In this document: positions 36,412-45,317 of the stretch, piece after piece
Layout of the letters: each line of letters opens with the position of its first letter
How positions within the stretch are numbered: position 1 is the stretch's first letter
Assembly (NCBI GenBank): GCA_040385645.1
Contig: JAZKGZ010000003.1
Location: forward strand, 1-64,000
Length of the DNA: 64,000 nt
DNA from: JANXSS01 sp040385645
Lineage (GTDB): Bacteria > Pseudomonadota > Gammaproteobacteria > Burkholderiales > Burkholderiaceae_D
Direction: 5' to 3'
The notes under the pieces: model-generated
Databases searched by the model: none
What the model saw: only the letters and a program-made list of their open reading frames with translations
What the model was told of the DNA's origin: nothing
Position numbers and translations under genes: made by a program

Positions 36412-37380
36412 ATGCCTATGAAATCATTTCTTTATCTTCCGCAATTCACATATCAAATAACTCGATGTGCGGAAAAAAGCGCGCTCTACTGCGCGTTGAC
36501 ATTTGCGGCAGTCAGTCCTCAAGTCTCCGTCGCACAAACCAACAATACCGCCCCTATCAAGTTAAGTTCGCAGTCGAACCTTTGTCTCGACGTGCAAGGA
36601 GCCGGTAAAACCAACGGCACGCCTGTAATGCTTTGGACCTGCCATGGTGGTGACAATCAAAAATGGGAACAATCGAATAATCGCCTGGTAGTTTATGGAA
36701 ATAAATGCCTCGATGTACCAGGCGGAAACACGAAAGACGGCACTGGCTTGATTATTTGGGACTGCCAAGCGGGAAACAATAATCAGCGATGGGTAAAACA
36801 AAGTGCCTCGTTCGTTTGGAGCGGCACAAAATGCCTCGACACTCCACAGGGAACCGTAGGTAGTCGCGCATCCAGCAGTGCCTGCAACGGTACCGCGAAC
36901 CAGCAGTGGAATTCCGCCGTAGCTGCGATCTCGGTTTCGTCACTGCCGGCAGCCTCTACTTGTGATCTTCCTAATTTCAAGCAGGAATTACTCACGCTTA
37001 TAAACGAAGCGCGCGCTAGCGGACGTCTCTGTGGAAGCACAAATTATTCACCTGCCGCCGCTTTGCAATGGAACGATTTGCTATTCAAAGCCGCGGCAGT
37101 GCACTCCACCAACATGGCCGGCAAAAACTTTTTTTCTCATACGGGCCAGGATGGTAGCAATCCTGGAACGCGCATGTTGGCAGCGGGTTATTCCTGGAGA
37201 GCTTATGCAGAAAATATAGCGCTTGGTTATTCTACGCCTTACGATGTGATGAACGCATGGCTGAAAAGCCCTGGGCATTGCTCTGGCATCATGAACGCAA
37301 ACTTGACCGAGGTTGCCGTTTCATGCAGCAAAAATCCCGCAGCAACACCCTACTGGACGATGGACCTGGGAAAACGGTAA
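36412..37380 (+). CDS. Secreted ricin-type lectin plus CAP domain protein
   Basis: A 322-residue protein joining two extracellular modules. After a hydrophobic segment (SALYCALTFAAVSPQVSVA) that may act as signal peptide comes a beta-trefoil lectin with QxW motifs (NQKW, NQRW, NQQW) and LCLDVQGAGKTNGTPVMLWTC-like repeats, expected to bind galactose-type sugars. From about residue 185 a CAP/SCP domain follows: LLTLINEARASGRLCGS, LQWNDLLFKAAAVHSTNMAG, FFSHTGQDG, YAENIALGY and VMNAWLKSPGHCSGIMN. The two His and Glu of the CAP cavity are present. The basic first 25 residues make the signal longer than usual. It ends 5 bases before the convergent motD. Confidence 0.85.
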   Translation: MPMKSFLYLPQFTYQITRCAEKSALYCALTFAAVSPQVSVAQTNNTAPIKLSSQSNLCLDVQGAGKTNGTPVMLWTCHGGDNQKWEQSNNRLVVYGNKCLDVPGGNTKDGTGLIIWDCQAGNNNQRWVKQSASFVWSGTKCLDTPQGTVGSRASSSACNGTANQQWNSAVAAISVSSLPAASTCDLPNFKQELLTLINEARASGRLCGSTNYSPAAALQWNDLLFKAAAVHSTNMAGKNFFSHTGQDGSNPGTRMLAAGYSWRAYAENIALGYSTPYDVMNAWLKSPGHCSGIMNANLTEVAVSCSKNPAATPYWTMDLGKR

Positions 37381-37385
37381 ATTTT

Positions 37386-38180
37386 TTAGCGCTTCGCGCC
37401 TACGACCGGCAGTTCCGTCACCGTCTCCGGCAACCCCGACAGCACCATCACCTGCACCCGTCGGTTACGCACTCGCCCTGCCGGCGTATCGTTGCTAGCT
37501 ACTGGCTGATTGGCACCATGGCCGATGGCAACCAACCGGCTTTCGTCGATGCCGTTATCGATGAACAACCGCACGACGCGGCTGGCGCGCACCGCCGAAA
37601 GTTCCCAGTTCGATGGAAACAGGAGTTTGCTGATCGGTACGTTGTCGGTATGCCCAAGTACTTGAATTGCATGTCCATCGGTTTTCAATACGGTGGCGAT
37701 TGCCTTGAGCACGACGCTGGAATCCTTTCCAAGCGCCGCTTCGCCCTGCGCAAAAAGAATGCTGTCGCTGATTTCAATGCTCACGCCGCGCGCTGTTTCG
37801 GTCACTCGTACTTTGCCCTGACTGACCAGAGGTGCCAGCGCGCTCAACAAGTCACGCGCCATGCCGGTCATTTTTTCGCGCTCGCGGCGAAGCGTGCCTT
37901 CATTCGGACGCAGGCGCGGCAAATGCAGCGGCGGCGCCAGCATGGGTGACAACGGCAACGCATCCCGTACCTGCTGCCCAGGCTTGCCGAACGCGGTACC
38001 CAGCGCCTCCGACAGCACTTGATATTTACTGGTGTTGACGGATGAAATCGCATACATCACGACGAAGAATGCAAACAGCAGCGTCATGAAGTCGGCATAC
38101 GACACCAGCCAGCGGTCGTGATTGTCGGGTTCTTCTTCGTACGCCCGCCTTGCGGGCCAGTGTCGGCGTCGCTCGCGCAT
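37386..38180 (-). CDS. motD: Second flagellar stator protein MotD (MotB-like)
   Basis: Stator subunit that anchors to peptidoglycan and carries the ion-conducting aspartate. The 264-residue form from ATG 38180 has one membrane helix beginning WLVSYADFMTLLFAFFVVMY with Asp30 as the likely ion site, and an OmpA/MotB domain with LGHTDNVPISKLLFPSNWEL and SAVRASRVVRLFIDNGID. It starts 4 bases after motC. It differs clearly from the motB near 55 kb, so the strain has two stators. Confidence 0.88.
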   Translation of the reverse strand: MRERRRHWPARRAYEEEPDNHDRWLVSYADFMTLLFAFFVVMYAISSVNTSKYQVLSEALGTAFGKPGQQVRDALPLSPMLAPPLHLPRLRPNEGTLRREREKMTGMARDLLSALAPLVSQGKVRVTETARGVSIEISDSILFAQGEAALGKDSSVVLKAIATVLKTDGHAIQVLGHTDNVPISKLLFPSNWELSAVRASRVVRLFIDNGIDESRLVAIGHGANQPVASNDTPAGRVRNRRVQVMVLSGLPETVTELPVVGAKR

Positions 38181-38184
38181 CGAC

Positions 38185-38931
38185 TTAGGTCTTGCCCAGA
38201 TAGGTAGCCATGCGTTCTTCAATCAGACGCGGATTGTCGCCGGTGGCGATGCAAGCGAAAGCGTCTGCGAGCATTTCCTTTCGCATTACCTGGCGCTGCA
38301 TGAGCAAACGCAATTTTCCGCCGATCGGTAGAAACACCAGGTTGGCGAATCCGACACCATAAATGGTGGCTACGAAGGCGACGGCGATGCCGCTGCCGAG
38401 CCGCACAGGATCGGATAGATTTTCCATGACATGAATTAGGCCGAGCACGGCGCCCAGGATGCCGATGGTGGGCGCATAGCCGCCTGCAGACTCCCAGACC
38501 TTAACCGCTTGTCGTTGCTCGGCTTCGAAGCAGCCGATGGCGATGTCGAGCGTCTCGCGCAGCTTATAAGGGTCGATGCCATCGACCACAAGGCGCAAGC
38601 CCTGCCGGATAAAGGCATCGGTTTGCAACGGCAGGAAACGCTCGAGGCTGAGCAAGCCCTCACGGCGTGCTGTGGTACTCCAGTTATTAACGTCGTGCAT
38701 CAATTGCTGAGCATCGTCGTACGGCAGAATGAAGGCGTGCCGTACCATACGCATGGCGCGCATGAAATTGCTTAAGCCACTTTGCAACATCACCGCACCC
38801 ATGGTGCCGATCATGACGATGCAGAAAGCTGCCGGCTGAACCAACGAGCCTACGCGGCCGCCTTCGAGCACCTGCCCCAGCAGAATGCCGGAGAGCGCCA
38901 GTACCAGTCCGGCTACGCTACCCCAGTCCAC
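38185..38931 (-). CDS. motC: Second flagellar stator protein MotC (MotA-like)
   Basis: A 248-residue ion-channel stator subunit with four membrane helices (for example VAGLVLALSGILLGQVLEGG and TIYGVGFANLVFLPIGGKL) and a cytoplasmic loop that should contact the rotor (RREGLLSLERFLPLQTDAFI). GYAPTIGILGAVLGLIHVME is the family core. Its start overlaps the end of fliA by 19 bases. Confidence 0.88.
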   Translation of the reverse strand: MDWGSVAGLVLALSGILLGQVLEGGRVGSLVQPAAFCIVMIGTMGAVMLQSGLSNFMRAMRMVRHAFILPYDDAQQLMHDVNNWSTTARREGLLSLERFLPLQTDAFIRQGLRLVVDGIDPYKLRETLDIAIGCFEAEQRQAVKVWESAGGYAPTIGILGAVLGLIHVMENLSDPVRLGSGIAVAFVATIYGVGFANLVFLPIGGKLRLLMQRQVMRKEMLADAFACIATGDNPRLIEERMATYLGKT

Positions 38932-39644
38932 GTTTTTTCCTTAAGATGTGCACGCATGCGAGCAATGGCTTGCGCATGCAATTGACAAACGCGGGATTCG
39001 GACACGCCCATCACCGCGCCGATTTCTTTCAAATTCATCTCTTGTTCATAGTACAAACCCATCAGAATTTTTTCCCGTTCCGGCAGCGCCAGGATGGCAT
39101 CGATCACCGCTTGCCGAAAGCCCGTATTCATCAAGGCTTTTAGGGGATCGCTGGTGTCATCGGTACAATAGCGGTCGAGAAAATGCTCGTTTCCCTCTCC
39201 CTCATGAAAATCTTCGTAATACACCAACTGATGGCCGCCACCGTCGGTCAGTAAATCTTGATATTCGGTCAGCGACAGGTTTAGTTGCTTAGCTACCTCG
39301 CTTTCGTTGGGCGAGCGACCCAGGCGTTGCTGTAGGGTGTTCATGGCGACCTCGATTTTGCGCATGTTCTGGCGCATGCTGCGCGGCATCCAGTCGCTGC
39401 TGCGAAGCTCGTCGAGCATGGAGCCGCGAATGCGCTGCACCGCATAAGTTTCGAATTGCGCACCGTGGGTTTCTTCGTAACGGTTCACGGCATCAAGTAA
39501 GCCGATCATGCCGGCCTGGATCAAATCGTCGACCTCGACACTCGGTGGCAGCTTCGCCTTCATTTGATGGGCAAGCTTTTTCACCAATGGCGCATGCTCT
39601 TTGAGCAGGTGGTTTTTGTCGGACTTTCCTTGCGCCGTGTACAT
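38913..39644 (-). CDS. fliA: Flagellar sigma factor 28, FliA
   Basis: Class III flagellar sigma factor of 243 residues. Region 2 reads VDDLIQAGMIGLLDAVNRYE and FETYAVQRIRGSMLDELRSS DW (in two parts), and region 4 LKEIGAVMGVSESRVCQLHA QAI, which reads GCCGATAA-type promoters such as that of flgM. It is translated after flhG and overlaps motC. Confidence 0.96.
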   Translation of the reverse strand: MYTAQGKSDKNHLLKEHAPLVKKLAHQMKAKLPPSVEVDDLIQAGMIGLLDAVNRYEETHGAQFETYAVQRIRGSMLDELRSSDWMPRSMRQNMRKIEVAMNTLQQRLGRSPNESEVAKQLNLSLTEYQDLLTDGGGHQLVYYEDFHEGEGNEHFLDRYCTDDTSDPLKALMNTGFRQAVIDAILALPEREKILMGLYYEQEMNLKEIGAVMGVSESRVCQLHAQAIARMRAHLKEKTWTGVA

Positions 39645-39653
39645 CGATGCGTC

Positions 39654-40469
39654 TCAGATCCTGGCTGGCGCGCCCGCCTCGGCCATGCCGAAGTGGCCTG
39701 CGAGACGGCGAAAGGCGACCGAAGCCCGCGCCAGTGGAAAAGCGTCGGTCACACTACGGCCCAGTTTAGCGGCGCGATTGACGTGTTCATCAGCCGGCAC
39801 CGAGCCTACCGAGTGCAATTGCACAGCCAGATAGCGATTGGCTGCCTGTGCCATATTGTCGAATACAACTTTGGCATCTTTTTCGCCGGCACCGGTCACC
39901 AGTACTTGAAACGGCCGCCGCCCGAGCCGTGCATTCAAGCGCTTGATCAAGCCGTAGGCGGCTTTGATGGAGGCGGCGTCGGTCGAGACCTGGACCACGA
40001 TATCGCCGCGGTCCATCGCTGCCAGTGGTAAAGCGTCGTCGGCATCGAGTTCGGCATCCACCAGCAAAATATCGGTTTGCGAGGCCAATACGCCGAAGGC
40101 ATTGGCGAGACGGCGTGCACTATCGACATCCAGCGCACTGCGACGCAGCGAGCCGTGCGTTAATGTGGCAACACCGAAACCTTGTGGCATGAGTTGCGAG
40201 ACTTCGTTCAACGCCCGCTCCTGGCGTGCCACATCTTGCAATGTAGCGGCCGGCTGCATACCGAGCTGCGCCGCAATGCCGCGCGGTGCGGTGCAGGCGT
40301 CGAGCAGCAACACGGCGTTGCCGGCAGCCGCCATCGAGGCACCGAGATTGGCCAGCATCACGCATTTTTCCGTCTGCGGACCGGCCGAGACGAAGGTCAC
40401 CACATGCGGTTTCGGGCCAGCCAGAATACGCCGCAGCCCTTCTGCCTGATCGTTATCAAAATTAGTCAA
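39654..40469 (-). CDS. flhG: Flagellar number regulator FlhG (FleN-like) with degenerate Walker A
   Basis: MinD/ParA-type ATPase relative that limits flagellum number by acting on FlhF. The 271-residue protein starts with the FlhF-activating helix DQAEGLRRIL and keeps the ParA-like fold (NAVLLLDACTAPRGIAAQLG, DILLVDAELDADDALPLAAM). The P-loop is not GKGGVGKT but SAGPQTEKC (residues 28-36), so canonical ATP binding and MinD-like dimerisation are doubtful. It overlaps flhF by 8 bases. Confidence 0.85.
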   Translation of the reverse strand: MTNFDNDQAEGLRRILAGPKPHVVTFVSAGPQTEKCVMLANLGASMAAAGNAVLLLDACTAPRGIAAQLGMQPAATLQDVARQERALNEVSQLMPQGFGVATLTHGSLRRSALDVDSARRLANAFGVLASQTDILLVDAELDADDALPLAAMDRGDIVVQVSTDAASIKAAYGLIKRLNARLGRRPFQVLVTGAGEKDAKVVFDNMAQAANRYLAVQLHSVGSVPADEHVNRAAKLGRSVTDAFPLARASVAFRRLAGHFGMAEAGAPARI

Positions 40470-41763
40470 GATTCACCCCGCGCAGCGTTGCATCGTTCAT
40501 GTTGTTTGCCGTACCGGCCATCACTAGAGGCAACTCCGCATCCTGCAATTGAAACGGTGCGGTTTCCCGCTTGAGTTTGAAAGCTCTGTCCACCAGATAC
40601 TGCTGATTGGCGACATGTAAATCTTCAGGAACACGTTGACCGTTAGCAACGTAGTATAGATTCAATTTCTGCCGAATGACCACATCTAAAACGTTGCCGA
40701 TGGTTGCCGCTTCGTCAAGCTTGGTCATGATGCAGCCGGTCAGCCCGTTGCCTTGGTAAGCGCGCACAACTTCGTTGAGAGTTTCACCGTTGGATGTCGC
40801 CGACAGGCACAACAGGCGCTTGACGTTGGCACCGGCACCCGAGAGCATCGCTACCTGCTCGGCAACCATCTGGTCGCGCTGGCTGGCACCGACCGTATCG
40901 ATCAGAACGGTATGCTTGCCGCGCAATTCTTCCAATGCAATTTTCAAGTCGGCCTGGTCTTTGACCGAATGCACCATCACGCCCAGGATCTTGCCGTAGA
41001 TACGCAACTGTTCGTAGCCACCGATGCGGTAACCATCGGTGGTAATCAACGCCAGCTTGCCCGGGCCGTGGCGCATCACGCAGCGCGCCGCCAGCTTCGC
41101 AGTCGTCGTGGTCTTGCCGACGCCGGTCGGGCCGACCAGAGCGAATACGCCACCCTGTTCGATCATTTCATTTTCGTTATCGACGGTCGCGAGATTTTTG
41201 GCCAGCACCGACTTGATCCATTTCATGGCAACTTCCTGAGAGGTTTTTGCCGGCAGCTTATCGATCAGGAACCGCGCCAAGCTGGCACTAAAGCCGGCCG
41301 CTAGCATCTCCCGCAAAACCGCAGACTTGACCGGCTCGCGTTGCGCTTGACTGGACCATGTCAATTCGGCCAGTTGCGACTCGAGCATGCTGCGCATCGA
41401 GCGAATTTCTTCCATCATTGCACCCATCTCGCCTGCCGCAGACATCGCAAGGTTGATACCGGCCGTTGCACTGTCTACAGGCGGCGCTGCCATTGCCTGC
41501 GCCAAGTTTGGCGTGTCATCTGGCTCCTGCTCGCTTTCAGCCTGGCGCATACGGGCGAATGCCGCAAGTGCCGGCTCGGCCGTCGGCCGCTGTTGTGCAC
41601 CGGACGGTGCCAAAGACGACATATCGTCGCTCGCCAGCGCCAGTATCTCGACCCTGCCATTGACAGGCCGGTTCGACAAAATGACGGCGTCGGCACCGAG
41701 CGCATCGCGCACCATGCGCAAGGCTTCGCGAGTCGAACTGGCGGTAAATTTTTTAACGTTCAT
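40462..41763 (-). CDS. flhF: Signal-recognition-type GTPase FlhF
   Basis: SRP-family GTPase that sets where polar flagella form. The 433-residue protein has the N-terminal B domain MNVKKFTASSTREALRMVRD, a variable linker, an N domain and a G domain with P-loop GPTGVGKTTTTAKLA from residue 211, DTVGASQRDQ as G3-like and TKLDEAATIG as G4. G1 is intact. It overlaps flhA by ATGA (4 bases) and flhG by 8. Confidence 0.95.
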   Translation of the reverse strand: MNVKKFTASSTREALRMVRDALGADAVILSNRPVNGRVEILALASDDMSSLAPSGAQQRPTAEPALAAFARMRQAESEQEPDDTPNLAQAMAAPPVDSATAGINLAMSAAGEMGAMMEEIRSMRSMLESQLAELTWSSQAQREPVKSAVLREMLAAGFSASLARFLIDKLPAKTSQEVAMKWIKSVLAKNLATVDNENEMIEQGGVFALVGPTGVGKTTTTAKLAARCVMRHGPGKLALITTDGYRIGGYEQLRIYGKILGVMVHSVKDQADLKIALEELRGKHTVLIDTVGASQRDQMVAEQVAMLSGAGANVKRLLCLSATSNGETLNEVVRAYQGNGLTGCIMTKLDEAATIGNVLDVVIRQKLNLYYVANGQRVPEDLHVANQQYLVDRAFKLKRETAPFQLQDAELPLVMAGTANNMNDATLRGVNLD

Positions 41764-43865
41764 GCTGGTGCTCCGACGAGGCTGGTGACTTTAATGGTTT
41801 TTGAATCCGGTACTTCGGAATGCGACAGCACTTTCAGCTGTGGAATGGCGCGGCGCAGGAAACGCGCCAGCAAGGCACGCAACGGGCCGGGTACCAGCAG
41901 CACTGGGGTGAAGCCCATCTGCTCTTGCTGACGCGTGGCGTAATCGGCTTGCTGAGCCAGCGAATCGGCTAACCCCGGCTCGATGCCTGCACCCTCCGGG
42001 CCGCTCGCCTGCAAGGCTTGCATCAGCAGACGCTCGAGGCGATTGTCGAGGGTCATGACGGTGAGTTCGTTGGTACCCGGGAAAAGCTGTTGCACGATCG
42101 CCCGTCCTAATGCCACGCGTACCAGCGCCGTCAACTCGTTGGCCTCGGTGGTCGCGGCGGCATGCTCGGCGATGGTTTCGATGATGGTGCGCATATCGCG
42201 GATATGTACACCTTCGATCAGCAGGTTTTGCAGGATTTTTTGTAACGTGCCAAGCGGTATGACCTTCGGAATCAGATCGTCCACCAGCTTCGGCGACTCT
42301 TTCACCAGATGGTCCAGCAACTGTTGCAATTCCTGGCGTCCGAGCAATTCTGCGGCGTGGCTCGTAATTAGGTGATTCAGATGCGTGGCAATGACGGTGC
42401 TGGCGTCGACCACGGTATAACCCATGGCTTGAGCCTGATCCCGCAGACCGGCGTCGATCCAGGTAGCCGGCAAGCCGAATGCCGGGTCGGCCGTCACCGG
42501 GCCGGGCAATGGGCCGCTGACCATACCGGGATTGATCGCCAGGAATTGGCCGCTCATAGATTCGCCGCTGCCGACCTCGACTCCTTTGAGCGTGATGCGG
42601 TAAGAGCTGGGTTTCAATTCCAGGTTGTCGCGAATATGTACGGGTGGTGCCAGAAAGCCGACCTCTTGTGCAAATTTCTTACGGATGCCCTTGATACGAC
42701 GCAGCAGTTCACCGCCCTGCCCTTTGTCGACCAATGGAATCAGGCGATAACCCACTTCCAGCCCCAAGGTATCGACCGGCATCACGTCTTGCAGCGTCGC
42801 CTCCTCCATCTCATTCGCAGCTGCCGCTGCCGCCACCGCCGCTGGCGAAGCATCTGCGGTTTCTGCCGGAGCACCGGCTTTCTCGTCGCGCTTGGAAATC
42901 GCGTAAGCGGCACCGCCCAGTGCACCTGCCAGCAACAAGAACGCGACATGCGGCATGCCGGGAATTAAGCCCATGCCGCCGATGATGGCCGCGGTAATGT
43001 AGAGCACCTGTGGTTTGGCAAATAATTGGCCGATCAGTTGGGTGCCGATATCCTGTTCGCTGGCCACGCGAGAAACCACCACACCGGCGGCAGTGGAAAT
43101 GATCAGGGAAGGAATCTGCGCTACCAGACCGTCGCCGATCGCCAGCAGCGTATAGGTCTTGATCGCTGCATCGAAGGTCATGTCGTGCTGCAAAATGCCG
43201 ACCAGAAAACCACCGATGACATTGATCACCGTGACGATGATGCCGGCTATGGCGTCACCGCGCACGTATTTGCTGGCACCGTCCATGGCACCGTAGAATT
43301 CTGCTTCCTGTGCCACTTCGGTACGGCGTCGGCGCGCTTCGGCTTCGACGATCAGGCCAGCATTCAAGTCGGCGTCGATCGCCATCTGTTTGCCCGGCAT
43401 CGCGTCCAGAGCAAACCGTGCGCCAACTTCGGCGATCCGGCCGGCACCTTTGGTAACGACGGTAAAGTTGATGATCGTCAGAATCACGAACACCACGATA
43501 CCGACCGTGTAATTGCCGCCGATCAGAAAATGGCCGAACGCTTCGACCACCTTGCCGGCAGCGTCCGGGCCGGTATGACCTTCGGTCAGCACTACCCGCG
43601 TGGACGCCACGTTGAGGGATAGCCGCAACATCGTCGAGACCAGCAGCACGGTCGGAAACGCCATGAAGTCGAGCGGCTTGACGGTGTACAACGCTGTGAG
43701 CAGCACGATCACCGATAGCGCGATGTTAAAGCTGAAGAAAATATCCAGTACGAATGCCGGCAACGGCAGGATCATCATCGACAGCATCATGACGATGATG
43801 ATCGGTGCGGCAACGGCACGTGAATTCGTGCCGGACATCCATGCAGGCAATTTCAAGGTATTCAT
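41760..43865 (-). CDS. flhA: Flagellar export gate protein FlhA
   Basis: Main membrane component of the flagellar type III export gate, 701 residues. The N-terminal half has about eight membrane helices and the FHIPEP loop region (VEAFGHFLIGGNYTVGIVVF, ARFALDAMPGKQMAIDADLN, GAMDGASKYVRGDAIAGIIV). The C-terminal cytosolic ring, with PGPVTADPAFGLPATWID and LVRVALGRAIVQQLFPGTNE, docks substrates and chaperones such as FlgN. Overlaps flhB by 4 bases. Confidence 0.96.
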   Translation of the reverse strand: MNTLKLPAWMSGTNSRAVAAPIIIVMMLSMMILPLPAFVLDIFFSFNIALSVIVLLTALYTVKPLDFMAFPTVLLVSTMLRLSLNVASTRVVLTEGHTGPDAAGKVVEAFGHFLIGGNYTVGIVVFVILTIINFTVVTKGAGRIAEVGARFALDAMPGKQMAIDADLNAGLIVEAEARRRRTEVAQEAEFYGAMDGASKYVRGDAIAGIIVTVINVIGGFLVGILQHDMTFDAAIKTYTLLAIGDGLVAQIPSLIISTAAGVVVSRVASEQDIGTQLIGQLFAKPQVLYITAAIIGGMGLIPGMPHVAFLLLAGALGGAAYAISKRDEKAGAPAETADASPAAVAAAAAANEMEEATLQDVMPVDTLGLEVGYRLIPLVDKGQGGELLRRIKGIRKKFAQEVGFLAPPVHIRDNLELKPSSYRITLKGVEVGSGESMSGQFLAINPGMVSGPLPGPVTADPAFGLPATWIDAGLRDQAQAMGYTVVDASTVIATHLNHLITSHAAELLGRQELQQLLDHLVKESPKLVDDLIPKVIPLGTLQKILQNLLIEGVHIRDMRTIIETIAEHAAATTEANELTALVRVALGRAIVQQLFPGTNELTVMTLDNRLERLLMQALQASGPEGAGIEPGLADSLAQQADYATRQQEQMGFTPVLLVPGPLRALLARFLRRAIPQLKVLSHSEVPDSKTIKVTSLVGAPA

Positions 43866-45058
43866 TGCGCGGTTCCCGGTGTTCCAGCTATTGCAGGTTT
43901 GGCGGACGCGGGCTTGGCAGACGCCGGATTAAGCGGATCGAGCTGTGGCGGCACATCCAATTCGCCGGGCAGCACGGGCTCCGGGCCGCCGTCTTTACCG
44001 TAAGCACGCAGCTGGAATACATAAGCCAGCACTTCGGCTACGGCGGTGTACAACGCTTCGGGGATTTCATCGCCCAGTTCGGCATGTTGATACAGTGCGC
44101 GCGCCAATGGCGGCGCTTCCAGCATGGGAATATTGTGTTCGCCGGCGAGTTCGCGGATACGTGCGGCTACGGCGTCGGCACCCTTGGCCACGACCCTTGG
44201 TGCGCCCATCTTGCCATCGGCATAGCGCAGCGCCACAGCATAGTGAGTCGGGTTGGTCACCACCACGTCGGCGGTTGGAATGTTACTCATCATGCGGCGC
44301 TTGGCCATCTCGCGCTGTTGCTGCCTGATCTTGGCCTTGATCTCCGGATTACCTTCGGATTCCTTGGCTTCCTGGCGCACGTCCTGACGCGTCATTTTCA
44401 TTTTGTCGGCGTAGTGCCAGAGCTGATACGGCACGTCGATGGCAGCGATTAGTGCCAGCCCGCCTACCACCGATATAAAGGTAATGAGCATCATCTGACC
44501 CAAATGCGCCGTGCCGCTGACCAATGGCTCGTTGGCCAAGCCGATCACCGCATCGAGCTGCCCGGAAATCACCAGATAAGCGATGATGCCGACCACCAGT
44601 GCCTTCGCCACCGCTTTGCCGAGTTCGACCAGTGCGTTCTTGGAAAACATTTTGCCGATACCCGACAATGGGTTTAGCCGGGAAAATTGCGGCATCAGCG
44701 ATTTCGCGGTAAACAGCCAGCCGCCCAGCAGCGCCGGGGTGGCCAAGGCGATGAGCATGAGAATGCCGGCCAGCGGCGCGAAAGCCATCAAGAGATCGCC
44801 GAGATTGCCGGCGATGCGGGCCTTGAGCAATTCGAAATCGTATATCTGCGCACGCTCAAGCGTAAGACCTGCTACCAGGACATGGTTCAACTGGCGCATC
44901 ATGGTGTCGCCGGTGGTCCAGATGCCGGCACCTGCAGCGATCAAGATAGTGAAGGTGGCAAGCTCGCGCGAACGGGGTACGTCGCCTTCCTCCCGTGCCT
45001 TCTCGAGCTTGCGCTCTGAGGCCGGTTCGGTTTTTTCGAGATCGCTGTCTTCGGCCAT
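43862..45058 (-). CDS. flhB: Flagellar export switch protein FlhB
   Basis: Membrane protein that switches export from hook to filament substrates. The 398-residue protein has four membrane helices and the self-cleaving NPTH site at residues 269-272 (VVTNPTHYAVALRYADGKMG). The C-terminal extension after residue 350 is Pro/Ala/Lys-rich with repeats PASAKPASAKPAIAG, longer than in enterobacteria (about 380 aa). It begins the flhB-A-F-G-fliA-motCD string; a 260-base gap separates it from the upstream HDOD gene and should contain its promoter. Confidence 0.95.
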   Translation of the reverse strand: MAEDSDLEKTEPASERKLEKAREEGDVPRSRELATFTILIAAGAGIWTTGDTMMRQLNHVLVAGLTLERAQIYDFELLKARIAGNLGDLLMAFAPLAGILMLIALATPALLGGWLFTAKSLMPQFSRLNPLSGIGKMFSKNALVELGKAVAKALVVGIIAYLVISGQLDAVIGLANEPLVSGTAHLGQMMLITFISVVGGLALIAAIDVPYQLWHYADKMKMTRQDVRQEAKESEGNPEIKAKIRQQQREMAKRRMMSNIPTADVVVTNPTHYAVALRYADGKMGAPRVVAKGADAVAARIRELAGEHNIPMLEAPPLARALYQHAELGDEIPEALYTAVAEVLAYVFQLRAYGKDGGPEPVLPGELDVPPQLDPLNPASAKPASAKPAIAGTPGTAQ

Positions 45059-45317
45059 GGCCGACTCCTGTGATTACTTTCAGGCCACGGACAAAGAGCG
45101 ACGCTCGATGCGGACCTTGAAAACGATTATCACGGGGTAGCGCTGGAGGTTATTGCGAGAACAGGATGGGAAACAACGGCTATTTCGAGTTGTTCGATGG
45201 CAAGTATTAGACGGTTTAGGCGTACCCGAGCCAGCGATATTGAAAAGACTAGAGACGCGTAACGATCTTCGTATTTGCCATCTCTATTTTTCTGGTCCTG
45301 TTAGTAAGTCTGGTTTC

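Noticed and set aside
42372..42968. Plus-strand frame of about 200 codons
   Set aside because: Antisense to flhA; composition follows from flhA codon use.
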